In this document: positions 23,930 through 32,464 of the stretch, piece by piece
Layout: each line of letters starts with the position of its first letter
Numbering within the stretch: position 1 is the first letter of the stretch
Made by a program: the position numbers and the translations under genes
The notes under the pieces: model-generated
What the model was told of the DNA's origin: nothing
Databases searched by the model: none
The model's input: only the letters and a program-made list of their open reading frames with translations
Source of the DNA: Nanobdellota archaeon
GTDB lineage: Archaea > Nanobdellota > Nanobdellia > Woesearchaeales > GCA-2686295
NCBI GenBank assembly: GCA_018817005.1
Contig: JAHIUF010000002.1
Location: 1 to 32,576, forward strand
DNA: 32,576 nucleotides
Reading direction: 5' to 3'

Positions 23930-26900
23930 AAATCATAAACATAATAAAACAGTTGTTGTTGGTTTTGTTAGTTTTTACTTTTTCATCTTCTTTTGTTTTT
24001 GGTGCTGCGGCTAGTTGTAATTGTGAACGTACTTCGGATTGTCCTGACCATTATATTTGTGATTTTGATGCTTGTACTCTTGATCCTCTTATGGGTACTT
24101 GTAAATATTATTCTGGCACTCAGTGTTCTGGTTCAATTTGTTGTAATGATGGTTGGTATGCTAGTGAAGGTAATTTTTGTAATGATGAGTTTTTAACTTT
24201 TTGTGGTGTTCTTTATGGTAGTGTTGGTTTTGGTTGTGGTCGTTATGGTTATGATGTTATTAGGCGTCATACTTGGGATGAGTGTGATAGTGTGGGTCGT
24301 TGTATTAATTCTGGTGGTTCTACTGATTGGATATTGACTAATTGTGCTGATAGTCATTATTGTTATAAAGATCCTGATATTGGTTCTGGTGATTTTGAGT
24401 GTCAAAGTCTTATTTATGCGCCTTCTGAGGTTTGTAATAATTTTGATGATGATTGTGATGGAATTAAGGATGATGGTGTTGCTAATTGTAGGTGTAATGG
24501 TGGTTCTCCTACAACCGAGCTTTGTAATGGTATTGATGATGATTGTGATACTTTGATTGATGAAGGAACTGCTTGTTGTAGTTTAGCTGATTCAACTTCT
24601 GGTTATTGTACTGCTGTTTGTGATAAAACATCTGGTGATTCTGGTATTGTTTTTGGTTATTATTTGTTTGATAGTGGTGGTGAGGTTGCTTCAAAGGGTG
24701 ATTGTTGTGGTGATGATTTGGAGGAGTATTTCTTTGATTTTCCTGATACTGATAAAGATGCTTGTTGTTTGCACTCAACTGATTGCGTTGCAGATTCACC
24801 TTTACCTAAAGGTAGATGTTATATTTCTGATGCTCCTTCAACAGTTTCAAGTGGTGGTGCTTATCTTTGCTATAACAATGTTTGGACTACTTGTACTGCT
24901 GATAAAGCTTGCCAGTTGGTTGGCACAAAATGGAAGTGCACAACCCCTGATCGTGGTGTTACTTGGGGTTGGTATGATGTAAGCAACATGCCTGCTGAGG
25001 TTTGTGATTTATATGATAATAATTGCAATGGTGCTGTGAATGATGGTGTTAATTGTGTTGAGAAATGCAACAATTTTGATGATAACTACAATGGTTATAT
25101 TGATGATGGTTTGACTAATTGTGCTTGTACTGGAGAGTGTAAAGGAAGTATTAGCTGTTCTAGTTTCACATATAGTTCTTGCCCTACAAATTTGAATTGT
25201 AAGCAACAGAATGTTTGTGATAATAGTATTTTTTTGATGGATTTTTGTAAGGGTCTTGGTTGGCTTTATAGTAATTATCAGTCTAGTTTTGGTGATTTCT
25301 GTACACTTTCTAATCTGTGCAAATGGGTAGATGTTGATTATGATGGTGTTCCTGATGTTGGATCTTATTGTATAAGGGATCCGTTACAGTCAACTTCTGA
25401 TTATAACCTTGTTTCTTGCAGCTCTTATCTTATTGACGGTAATGCTTGTGCTGCTGATTATGCTTATTCGGTGCCTGATTGGAATTGTGCTTACACACAA
25501 TCTTGTATTTTAAATCCTAGTTTGAATCCTTTTTCATGTGTTGGTTTTGATAAAACAACTTGTCTTTCGTATGATTATAAGGGTTGTGACTGGTATGATG
25601 GAGGAGGCTTAACTGTTGAAGCTTGTAACAATAAGGATGATAACTGCAACCAACAAATTGATGAGGGTTGTGATGATGATAACGATAACTACTGTGATGC
25701 TTCAATGGGATATTCAAGTAGCAGTCTTTGTCCTTTGGGTGGTAATGATTGTGATGATTATACATCGGATGATTCGCCTATTTGTCCTATTAATCCTCCG
25801 TTGGATATTATTGATGAACTGTGTGATGAGAAAGAAAATTCTAAATGTGCAATTTGTGTTAATCCGGGAGCTTCAGAGATTTGCGATGGTTTTAATAATG
25901 ATTGTGATTCTGATATTGATGAAGGTTTAAATCCTGATAGTTGCGCTTACACTTGTAATAATAATGTTGCTGACCAGACACCTTACGACCTAGGTGGAAT
26001 AGCTTTTGACTCTTCTTTGTTTTCAGGTGATAACACTGTTTCAACTAAGAATTGTTGTGGTGATGATGCAAATGAGTATTACAGAGTTGTTAATGATGTT
26101 GAGGCTTGTTGTGGTTATGAAGATTCCTGTGTAGATGTTGAGGGTAATTGTTATGACCCTGGTACAATATCCTTAGAGGACATAAATCTTTGTCTTGCAG
26201 TTCCAAATCCTTTTGGCGGAGTATGGTATAGTCTTTTAATTGAATGTTCTGATATTGAACAGTGTAATTCATATGATAGTTATACTTGTGTTAATGACGG
26301 TGCAAAGTGGTCTTGGAGACAAACAATGCCTATCGAAGTTTGTGATGGTGTTGATAATGATTGTGATGGTGTGAAAGATGATGGTTTGACTAACTGTGCT
26401 TGTGCTAATGACGGTTCACCTTCTCTAGATGGTGAGGTTTGTGATGAGATTGATAATGATTGCGATGGCTACATTGATGAGGAAGGTGTTTGTGGTGATA
26501 TTCAGATAACTTATTTTTATGATAATGATTGTGGTAATGCTGATGAAATTAATTCTTGGGGCAGGATTTGCAAAGTCATAGACATGTCTGGAACTTATCT
26601 TTTTGAGTATGACAATAAAGGCAGAGTTATTAAAGAAACAAGGGCTGATAACTTTGTTAACTTAGTTATGGATCCTGGCTTTCAGTATGATCTTGATTAT
26701 TGGAATATCTGGTCTGCATATAATAATGCGGCGAATCCTTGCGCAAGAGTTGTTAATAATCAGGCAGAACTTTCAGTTAGTCCTTATGGTTCTTGTTCTT
26801 TAGACCAATCTTTGAGCATTGAAAAAGGCAAGGAATACACTCTTAGTGCTGAAGTTATGATTCTTGATGTTCCGAGTAGTTATGTTGGGGCTTATGTCAG

Positions 26901-28404
26901 ATGTCGGTATGATGCTAATGGTGATGGATTATATTCTGATCTTGATGAAGATGGTTATGTTTGGCCTATCACTCCTGAAAATGTGGGTGAGGATCATTAT
27001 AATGATTCTTGGGCTGGTGCAAATCTGGCTCTGACTAATTCATGGCAAACTATTTCTGTATCGTTTGACCCTGAAGATTCTTCTAATGGTGACAGAATTT
27101 TGGATTGTGTTTTGAATCTTCGGCTTCATTCAGCAGAATTCACAACTAATACTGGAAAGGTTTATTTTGATTATGTTCAGTTGGAGGAAAGTTCTTCAAA
27201 AACGGAGTTTGTAAGAAACACGTTTATAACCACTTATGATTATGATTCTGCAGGAAACGTAAAGACGATTATTGACCCTGCTGGTGTTAAAACAGAATAT
27301 TTTTACAACCTTTTAAGCCAGGTTGATTCAGTTCAAGTTACAACTCCTAACGGTAAGGTTAAGACTTTATCTTATAATTATTATCCTGCGGGAAACATTA
27401 AAGATATTAATTATGATAATCTCATAACAACTGTTTTTGAGTATTATGAGCGTGACTGGGTTAAATCAATCAAAACAAACCCTGTTGGTGGTTCTGTTGG
27501 ATCGTTCTTTGATGAAACCTATGCTTATGATGACGAGGGAAATATTGAAACTATTGATTTCATGGATGGAACTTTGGAATCTGTAACTTTTGGTTATGAC
27601 TCGCTTGACAGGTTGACTACTGTTACAGATAATGAATATTTTGATACGAGTATATTTTATGATTATGATGATAATAGCAACCGATTGTTTAGAACTATAG
27701 ATGGTCAAAAATCAAGTTATTTATATGCTTCAGGAACCAACAAAATGACCTCTGACGGTGTTTATACTTACACTTATGATTTAAATGGTAATGTTAAAAC
27801 TAAGACTAACTCTTCAAATTATAGAATTGTGTTTTATTACGACTCAGATAACAGGCTTATAAGCGTTGATTTTGGTAATGATGGAATAATTGAGGTTGAA
27901 TATGTTTACAACTTCAAAGGACAAAGGGTTAGGGCTACAACTTTTGACACTGTTGAAAACGAGTTCGTCAATAATATTTATGTGTTTGGCTTGGACAATA
28001 ATCTTATTTATGAAGATTTAGTGGCTGTTGGTAATTGTGATATTTCAACGTTTGATTCTTTAAAGAATTTTGTTGTAAAAGCTAATGGTGTTGTTGTTGC
28101 TTCGCTTGACACTAATGGTATTTGGCTTTTAAAAGGCGAAATAATTTATACTCTGCCGACAACAAAAGCGTTTAAGATTACTAATTCTAATGATGCTGTT
28201 GTTGCAGCCATAGATGGGGATGGAAATCTTTATTTAAGGTCGGAATTAAAATTAAATGAGAAATTGGATGACAATGTTAATTATGTTCAAGATCCTGCTG
28301 CAAAAGATTTCATAATAAAATCTGGTACAAAAACAATCGCTGTTTTTGACGAGTCTGGTAATCTTTATTTAAGAGGCTGTGTTGCAGAAAATATGTTGAG
28401 TTAA
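23926..28404 (+). CDS. large secreted MopE-motif plus YD-repeat protein
   Basis: 1492 aa. Signal peptide 1-26 (MKIINIIKQLLLVLLVFTFS, then SSFVFG). Residues 31-860 are very Cys/Asp-rich and hold eight MopE-like putative metal-binding motifs (E-x-C-x(2-3)-D-x-D/N-C-D/N-G-x(3)-D-E/D-G), at about 168, 197, 358, 379, 566, 650, 803 and 837. Residues about 216-377 and 672-824 look like an internal duplication. Residues 905-1090 (NLVMDPGFQYDLDYWNIW to VYFDYVQLEE) resemble a carbohydrate-binding beta sandwich. YD repeats occupy about 1100-1345 (YDYDSAGNVKTIIDPAG, YDSLDRLTTVTDN, YDLNGNVKTKTN). Three copies of a (F-x-I/V...AxxDxxGNLYLRG)-type unit end the protein. No Rhs core peptide or toxin is seen. 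Likely exported and surface-bound. Confidence 0.85.
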   Translation: MKIINIIKQLLLVLLVFTFSSSFVFGAAASCNCERTSDCPDHYICDFDACTLDPLMGTCKYYSGTQCSGSICCNDGWYASEGNFCNDEFLTFCGVLYGSVGFGCGRYGYDVIRRHTWDECDSVGRCINSGGSTDWILTNCADSHYCYKDPDIGSGDFECQSLIYAPSEVCNNFDDDCDGIKDDGVANCRCNGGSPTTELCNGIDDDCDTLIDEGTACCSLADSTSGYCTAVCDKTSGDSGIVFGYYLFDSGGEVASKGDCCGDDLEEYFFDFPDTDKDACCLHSTDCVADSPLPKGRCYISDAPSTVSSGGAYLCYNNVWTTCTADKACQLVGTKWKCTTPDRGVTWGWYDVSNMPAEVCDLYDNNCNGAVNDGVNCVEKCNNFDDNYNGYIDDGLTNCACTGECKGSISCSSFTYSSCPTNLNCKQQNVCDNSIFLMDFCKGLGWLYSNYQSSFGDFCTLSNLCKWVDVDYDGVPDVGSYCIRDPLQSTSDYNLVSCSSYLIDGNACAADYAYSVPDWNCAYTQSCILNPSLNPFSCVGFDKTTCLSYDYKGCDWYDGGGLTVEACNNKDDNCNQQIDEGCDDDNDNYCDASMGYSSSSLCPLGGNDCDDYTSDDSPICPINPPLDIIDELCDEKENSKCAICVNPGASEICDGFNNDCDSDIDEGLNPDSCAYTCNNNVADQTPYDLGGIAFDSSLFSGDNTVSTKNCCGDDANEYYRVVNDVEACCGYEDSCVDVEGNCYDPGTISLEDINLCLAVPNPFGGVWYSLLIECSDIEQCNSYDSYTCVNDGAKWSWRQTMPIEVCDGVDNDCDGVKDDGLTNCACANDGSPSLDGEVCDEIDNDCDGYIDEEGVCGDIQITYFYDNDCGNADEINSWGRICKVIDMSGTYLFEYDNKGRVIKETRADNFVNLVMDPGFQYDLDYWNIWSAYNNAANPCARVVNNQAELSVSPYGSCSLDQSLSIEKGKEYTLSAEVMILDVPSSYVGAYVRCRYDANGDGLYSDLDEDGYVWPITPENVGEDHYNDSWAGANLALTNSWQTISVSFDPEDSSNGDRILDCVLNLRLHSAEFTTNTGKVYFDYVQLEESSSKTEFVRNTFITTYDYDSAGNVKTIIDPAGVKTEYFYNLLSQVDSVQVTTPNGKVKTLSYNYYPAGNIKDINYDNLITTVFEYYERDWVKSIKTNPVGGSVGSFFDETYAYDDEGNIETIDFMDGTLESVTFGYDSLDRLTTVTDNEYFDTSIFYDYDDNSNRLFRTIDGQKSSYLYASGTNKMTSDGVYTYTYDLNGNVKTKTNSSNYRIVFYYDSDNRLISVDFGNDGIIEVEYVYNFKGQRVRATTFDTVENEFVNNIYVFGLDNNLIYEDLVAVGNCDISTFDSLKNFVVKANGVVVASLDTNGIWLLKGEIIYTLPTTKAFKITNSNDAVVAAIDGDGNLYLRSELKLNEKLDDNVNYVQDPAAKDFIIKSGTKTIAVFDESGNLYLRGCVAENMLS

Positions 28405-28432
28405 TAATAAAATTTAATAAAATTTATATAAT

Positions 28433-28452
28433 CAAAAATCTCTTGATTTTTG
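28433..28452. repeat. eight-pair hairpin after the YD-repeat operon
   Basis: CAAAAATC-TCTT-GATTTTTG is a perfect stem with a four-base loop, 28 bases after the stop codon, followed by an AT-rich run. It could act as a 3' processing or termination signal. A similar CAAAAAT...ATTTTTG stem occurs in the 57-bp repeat at the window end. Confidence 0.55.
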
Positions 28453-28518
28453 GATAAAAATTTTATTTTGCATAAAATTTATATAGTAATAAATTCGAAT
28501 TGTTTTTTGAGGTTGAAT

Positions 28519-29385
28519 ATGATAAATCCTGCATTTGTTGCAATGTTTGCTGTTATCTTGTCAATTATAGCTATTGTTATGGCTTTTAGATTTGGAAAGA
28601 TTTTTTTCAAAATACTCGTTGTTTTGCTTCTTTTATTTTTGATTCTTTTAGGTGTTGTTGGCGCGGTGGTGTACAATGATTTTGTAAACTTTAAAAAAGG
28701 TATTGAGAATTCAAAAAATCTTATCCTGTTAAAATCTGATGAAAAAATAATTGCTGGTGTAGAAGTAAGAATTGTTCCTGAAGAGAGGGGTGGTGCAAAG
28801 ATTTATGATGATATAATTTCTGAATCTGGAGATGTAAGAAATTATCTTGAAAAGGTTAGTTCTGGGTCTTCGAATAACACTGCGGGCACAAATATTGTTT
28901 TTTTGAGGAAAGACAAGATTGCAGAGTTGCAGGCCAACTATCAAAGTGATAGTATAGAAGAGATGTTATTGTCAAATTTTAAAATGATTATTTTTGAATT
29001 AGGATTATTGGATGATTTAAACTTTCAATATTTTGATTTAAGTAATGTGCAGATTAGCAAAGAAAAGGTAAAGGAGATATTGTTATCAGAAAATACTTTA
29101 ACGGTTTTTTCTGAGTTGGTCGCTGAAAAACAAGGTGTTTCTGCAGCAAGCGTAAAGTCAAGTTTGGAATCACAGGGTTACACCAATCAATTGTTGAAAG
29201 ACTTTATTTTTGCAGGAGTAATTCAACAAGTTTTCTTAAATAATCCTTCACAAATGATATCAGTTTTTGGCCATATGAAAAATGGAAATGTTATTGTTTA
29301 TCCGAAAACTATAATGTTTAAAGTGTTCACTATGAGTCCAGAGGCTTTAACAGTTATACTAACAGAAAATTTTGGTGGTAAATAA
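28519..29385 (+). CDS. membrane protein with large extracytoplasmic domain, unrecognised
   Basis: A 288-aa protein with two hydrophobic stretches at the N-terminus (AFVAMFAVILSIIAIVMAF and FFKILVVLLLLFLILLGVVG), then about 230 polar residues. That region contains DEKIIAGVEVRIVPEERGG, an Ala/Ser/Glu-rich helical segment (SELVAEKQGVSAASVKSSLE) and strands such as MKNGNVIVYPKTIMFKVF. No family is recognised. The frame is open from 28450, but GAGGT a few bases before the ATG at 28519 decides the start. Its TAA overlaps the next ATG (TAATG), so it is coupled to the coiled-coil protein and, beyond it, LspA. Confidence 0.6.
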   Translation: MINPAFVAMFAVILSIIAIVMAFRFGKIFFKILVVLLLLFLILLGVVGAVVYNDFVNFKKGIENSKNLILLKSDEKIIAGVEVRIVPEERGGAKIYDDIISESGDVRNYLEKVSSGSSNNTAGTNIVFLRKDKIAELQANYQSDSIEEMLLSNFKMIIFELGLLDDLNFQYFDLSNVQISKEKVKEILLSENTLTVFSELVAEKQGVSAASVKSSLESQGYTNQLLKDFIFAGVIQQVFLNNPSQMISVFGHMKNGNVIVYPKTIMFKVFTMSPEALTVILTENFGGK

Positions 29386-29777
29386 TGAGTTTTGTTGATA
29401 AATTAAAATTTTGGAAGAAAGAGGAAGATTTCAATTTTGATGATCCTTTAATGAATGACAACAGCACTAATATGAATATGGATCTTGGCTTAGACCAGCA
29501 TAAAACTGACGGTTTAATAAATACACCTGATGGTCTTCCGCCTAGTGAATCAGCTTTTGAACAAGTGAAAAGGGATGACTCCAATAGATCATTGTTTGCA
29601 CAGCAACAAAAGACGAGTTCTCCTTTTGATGCTCAACCAATACCTCAAAATAAAGATTTAGAGCTTATATCTGCAAAGCTTGATACTATAAAAGCAGAGT
29701 TAGATGCGATAAATCAACGTGTTCAAAAAATTGAGCGAATTGCTGATTCTGAACATAATAAGAAAGCCTCTTGGTGA
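29385..29777 (+). CDS. small acidic protein with C-terminal coiled coil
   Basis: 130 aa, soluble, no signal peptide. It starts FVDKLKFWKKEEDFNFDDP. The middle is low-complexity and Asn/Gln/Pro-rich (about 25-85), probably disordered. Residues about 90-122 form a heptad-patterned helix (LELISAKLDTIKAELDAINQRVQKI in order) typical of a coiled coil. I recognise no family. It is coupled by TAATG to the upstream membrane protein, and its stop lies two bases before the lspA ATG. It may be a cytoplasmic partner of that membrane protein. Confidence 0.6.
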   Translation: MSFVDKLKFWKKEEDFNFDDPLMNDNSTNMNMDLGLDQHKTDGLINTPDGLPPSESAFEQVKRDDSNRSLFAQQQKTSSPFDAQPIPQNKDLELISAKLDTIKAELDAINQRVQKIERIADSEHNKKASW

Positions 29778-29779
29778 GA

Positions 29780-30211
29780 ATGAAACTTTTTTACAAAAGA
29801 ACAATTTTCTTTGTATTATTTGTTATACTAGATCAGCTAACAAAACTTCTCGTTTTATTAAGTAAACCAATGATTGATTTGAAAGTTTTAGCTATAAACT
29901 ATGTTCAAAATACGGGTGCTAGTTTTGGAATCTTAAAAAGCTTTAACACACCGTTGATTTGGGTTTCTTTAATTGCTATTGGTGTTGTAATGATGAATTA
30001 TGAACATTTTCCTAAAAAGAGTGGTTTTTTCACAATGATGCTTTTAGCAGGGATAACTGGTAACTTTATAGATCGTGTTTTCAGAGGTTTTGTAATTGAT
30101 TTTATTGATTTAAAATTCTGGCCGATTTTTAACTTTGCAGATATGTACATATGTTTAAGTGTGTTAATTTTAATAATTCTTTTTTTGAAAGAAGAGAACA
30201 AAGGTAAATAA
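29780..30211 (+). CDS. lspA: signal peptidase II (lipoprotein signal peptidase)
   Basis: A 143-aa integral membrane aspartic protease that cleaves the signal peptide of lipid-modified prolipoproteins. All family motifs are present: DQLTK at about 18-22, NTGASFG at 44-50, AGITGNFIDRVFRG with catalytic D98, and VIDFIDLKFWPIFNFADM with catalytic D111. Four hydrophobic spans are visible, and length is slightly short for bacterial LspA (about 160). The start at 29780 follows GGTGAG; the in-frame TTG at 29771 is less likely. LspA is standard in bacteria and unusual in archaea, though I associate homologues with DPANN-type genomes. No Lgt homologue is in this window, and no secreted protein here has a clear lipobox. 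Confidence 0.9.
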   Translation: MKLFYKRTIFFVLFVILDQLTKLLVLLSKPMIDLKVLAINYVQNTGASFGILKSFNTPLIWVSLIAIGVVMMNYEHFPKKSGFFTMMLLAGITGNFIDRVFRGFVIDFIDLKFWPIFNFADMYICLSVLILIILFLKEENKGK

Positions 30212-30223
30212 TGAACGTGGCAA

Positions 30224-30955
30224 TTACTTTCTTTCTTTTGATATGCTCCATAAAAAATTGAAATAGTTCATAAATCCTTTATTTATTTCTTGGCTTTTAA
30301 TGAGGATGGATAAGGGGTTTTCTAACCATATGAATATGCATGAGTAATCAGCAAACAGTATTATTTGCGTTGCAGTCCTAAAATTTTTAGGTAGAAATCG
30401 ATATTCAAATTCAGGGTATTTTTCTAATTCTTGAACTTTTTTTGTATCATGATTAAACAAGTATTTTCCTTTTATTTTTCTTTTAACACCCTCTCTTGCC
30501 AAATATGGTGTGAAGTATTTTAATTTTTCAAACATTTGATTTGAAGCTCCAATGTTATAGATAATTTTTGCTTTTTTAATCATCAGATCATTCCATGCTT
30601 TTACACCTTCCAGTCCCTCATAAACCTCAATTATTCTGTCACTCTTTTTTTGTTTATATTTTGATTTTAATTCAGGTAATATCTGATTTAAATTTAGAAG
30701 TTTTTGTTCGGTGATGCTTTTAATTCTTTCAGGATCGGTTGGCTTCCAATACTTTTTTCCTCGTTGAATGTTATGGGTTACGAATCCTTTAGCAGAAAGT
30801 TTTTCTAATGAGTCATAAACATTTTTTCTGAAAAATCTTGTTTCTTTAGCGATTTCTCCTGCTGTGCATTCAGATAATTGCAACAATGCTAAATATATTT
30901 TTGCTTCCGAATTAGTCATACCATTATCTTTTAGTATTTCTAAACAATCGCTCAT
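30224..30955 (-). CDS. TrmB-family transcriptional regulator
   Basis: A 243-aa protein with an N-terminal TrmB-type winged helix-turn-helix (GMTNSEAKIYLALLQL, TAGEIAKETRFFRKNVYDSLEKLSAKGFV, about 11-62). This is followed by a coiled linker and a C-terminal domain of the phospholipase-D-like effector type seen in TrmB-like proteins (RIIEVYEGLEGVKAWNDLM, then IYNIGASNQMFEKL). It does not have the long sugar-binding domain of TrmB itself. It is convergent with lspA (12-base gap) and divergent from the unrecognised gene at 31032, sharing one TATA-like element with it. Targets are unknown. Confidence 0.8.
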   Translation of the reverse strand: MSDCLEILKDNGMTNSEAKIYLALLQLSECTAGEIAKETRFFRKNVYDSLEKLSAKGFVTHNIQRGKKYWKPTDPERIKSITEQKLLNLNQILPELKSKYKQKKSDRIIEVYEGLEGVKAWNDLMIKKAKIIYNIGASNQMFEKLKYFTPYLAREGVKRKIKGKYLFNHDTKKVQELEKYPEFEYRFLPKNFRTATQIILFADYSCIFIWLENPLSILIKSQEINKGFMNYFNFLWSISKERK

Positions 30956-30976
30956 AAGTAATAGGAAAACTTTTGA

Positions 30977-30986
30977 AAATATAAAT
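30977..30986. promoter_or_regulatory. shared near-palindromic TATA-like element
   Basis: AAATATAAAT reads ATTTATATTT on the other strand. It is about 26 bases before the TrmB-like gene's ATG on the minus strand, implying a leaderless start. It is about 50 bases before the plus-strand ATG at 31032. Confidence 0.4.
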
Positions 30987-31031
30987 CTTTTTGTTTTGAA
31001 GTGGTATTTACTACTACATAATTTTTTAATT

Positions 31032-32090
31032 ATGAATCCGTTCTCGTTTCTTATGAAAGTTCGCGCTGGTAAAAATGGATTGTATTGTTCTTCTGAAGAT
31101 AGTTTAGAACATGAAGTGCTACGACAATTTGAATCTCATAACCTTGTTTTTTATCATGAGAAATGGAAAACCAAAACCACAATTGTTCCCTTTAGTGATA
31201 GTTATGATGATTATCATATCATCATATTTGCAGGAGGCGAATCAATAGTATGTCAACAAAACGAAAAGAAAAAACGATTAGTGAATGATTATTTAATGGA
31301 AAAATGCAATATAAATGATGCTAAAGAAAGAATTAAATGGGATGAACAAATAACTTCTCAAAAAAAGCAAGAACTATTACAGGAAGAGCTAGATAAGATA
31401 GTCAATTTTTTTACATTTATTGATGAAGAAAGCAAATTTAAAGCCTTATGTAATGACAAGAAGAAAAATAGACTTAATGAATGCTATAAACGTCCAATTT
31501 CTAAAAAAGAATTAGAAAAACAAATTGCAAAAAGGAATATTTGTGCAATGATTATGACACAAAATTATGATGAGTACTTTAATGTAATGCACTCACTTTC
31601 AAATTTTGAACGAGAAAAATATTTTAGAATATCTTTACAAACTTTATGTCTTGAGTATTGGGATGAATTATATGGCTTTCCTCTTATTTGTAAACTGATT
31701 TTTAATGCATCAAGATGCAGTACAGACATAACTATAAATACAAAAGAATTCTCTGAAACAGGAAAAGTTGTTCTTTTACCCAGAAATAAAATCACCAAAC
31801 AACGTCTAGGTATTTATGATGCTTTTGATAAACAATTGTTCTTCTTTTGTCTTGAAAAAGAAATGAAAAAAAAATTAGATTATAAATTAATTAATCAAGA
31901 TCAACAATATCATTTAGGTGCAAATGCCATTTTTCAAGGTTTAAAAGAAAATTTTGAAAAAGAATTTTTAGAATGGAAAAATTTCATGACAAAAAGAGAC
32001 TTATCTGAGCCAATAAGCATTATTGAAACGAAAATCTATAAAGATATACCTTCTGCATATAAAAATTTTAAAGAGTTAATTTTGAAATAA
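31032..32090 (+). CDS. hypothetical protein, no recognised domain
   Basis: 352 aa, soluble, Lys/Glu/Asp/Phe-rich. It has no signal peptide or membrane span. Features: MKVRAGKNGLYCSSEDSLEHEV at the N-terminus; a strand-rich part YHIIIFAGGESIVC; a charged helical middle (KKQELLQEELDKIVNFF, KKNRLNECYKRPISKKELEKQIAKR); about six Cys scattered without a pattern; and GKVVLLPRNKITKQRLGIYDAFD. I recognise no family or catalytic motif. The frame extends upstream to 30864, but that part overlaps the divergent regulator. The ATG at 31032 fits the promoter, with 31053 as an alternative. Confidence 0.6.
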   Translation: MNPFSFLMKVRAGKNGLYCSSEDSLEHEVLRQFESHNLVFYHEKWKTKTTIVPFSDSYDDYHIIIFAGGESIVCQQNEKKKRLVNDYLMEKCNINDAKERIKWDEQITSQKKQELLQEELDKIVNFFTFIDEESKFKALCNDKKKNRLNECYKRPISKKELEKQIAKRNICAMIMTQNYDEYFNVMHSLSNFEREKYFRISLQTLCLEYWDELYGFPLICKLIFNASRCSTDITINTKEFSETGKVVLLPRNKITKQRLGIYDAFDKQLFFFCLEKEMKKKLDYKLINQDQQYHLGANAIFQGLKENFEKEFLEWKNFMTKRDLSEPISIIETKIYKDIPSAYKNFKELILK

Positions 32091-32102
32091 AAAATATTGT
32101 TT

Positions 32103-32432
32103 TTAGAATTCTTCGAATTCATCAAGTTGTTCTAAATAGCCTTTAGATTTAAGCCACTGAACTTGATTTGGTCGATATTTAAATATGATGTCGCCTTTTT
32201 CATCTCCGCCAAACTCCCAAGGTTCAACCAAAACAACATTTCCTTCACGAACCCACAACCTTCTTTTAAGCCTGCCGGGAATTCTGCAAATCCTTGTTTT
32301 TCCGTCTAAACATCTCACATTACATCTACTTCCACCAAGCCTCTGCTCAATTATCCCTATGCTTTGATCATCTCTAGGAAGTTTTACCCTAGTTATATCT
32401 TCATCATTGTCTTCGGTTTTTTTATTTTTCAT
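32103..32432 (-). CDS. eif1A: translation initiation factor aIF1A
   Basis: A 109-aa archaeal homologue of eIF1A, an OB-fold factor that binds the A site of the small ribosomal subunit and helps start-codon selection. Matching segments: [61 protein letters not shown] in succession, then [12 protein letters not shown]. Both the OB core and the C-terminal helix are intact and length is normal. TATTTAAAA about 27 bases before the ATG suggests a leaderless transcript. It is convergent with the preceding hypothetical gene across a 12-base gap. Confidence 0.95.
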   Translation of the reverse strand: MKNKKTEDNDEDITRVKLPRDDQSIGIIEQRLGGSRCNVRCLDGKTRICRIPGRLKRRLWVREGNVVLVEPWEFGGDEKGDIIFKYRPNQVQWLKSKGYLEQLDEFEEF

Positions 32433-32464
32433 TATTGCAAAGTAAGAGGGTGCCTTTTAAATAT

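Noticed and set aside
24193-25765. Several long ORFs opposite and out of frame within the MopE/YD gene
   Set aside because: They are low-complexity Thr/Ile- or His/Asn-rich translations produced by the G+T codon bias of the real gene, without start signals.
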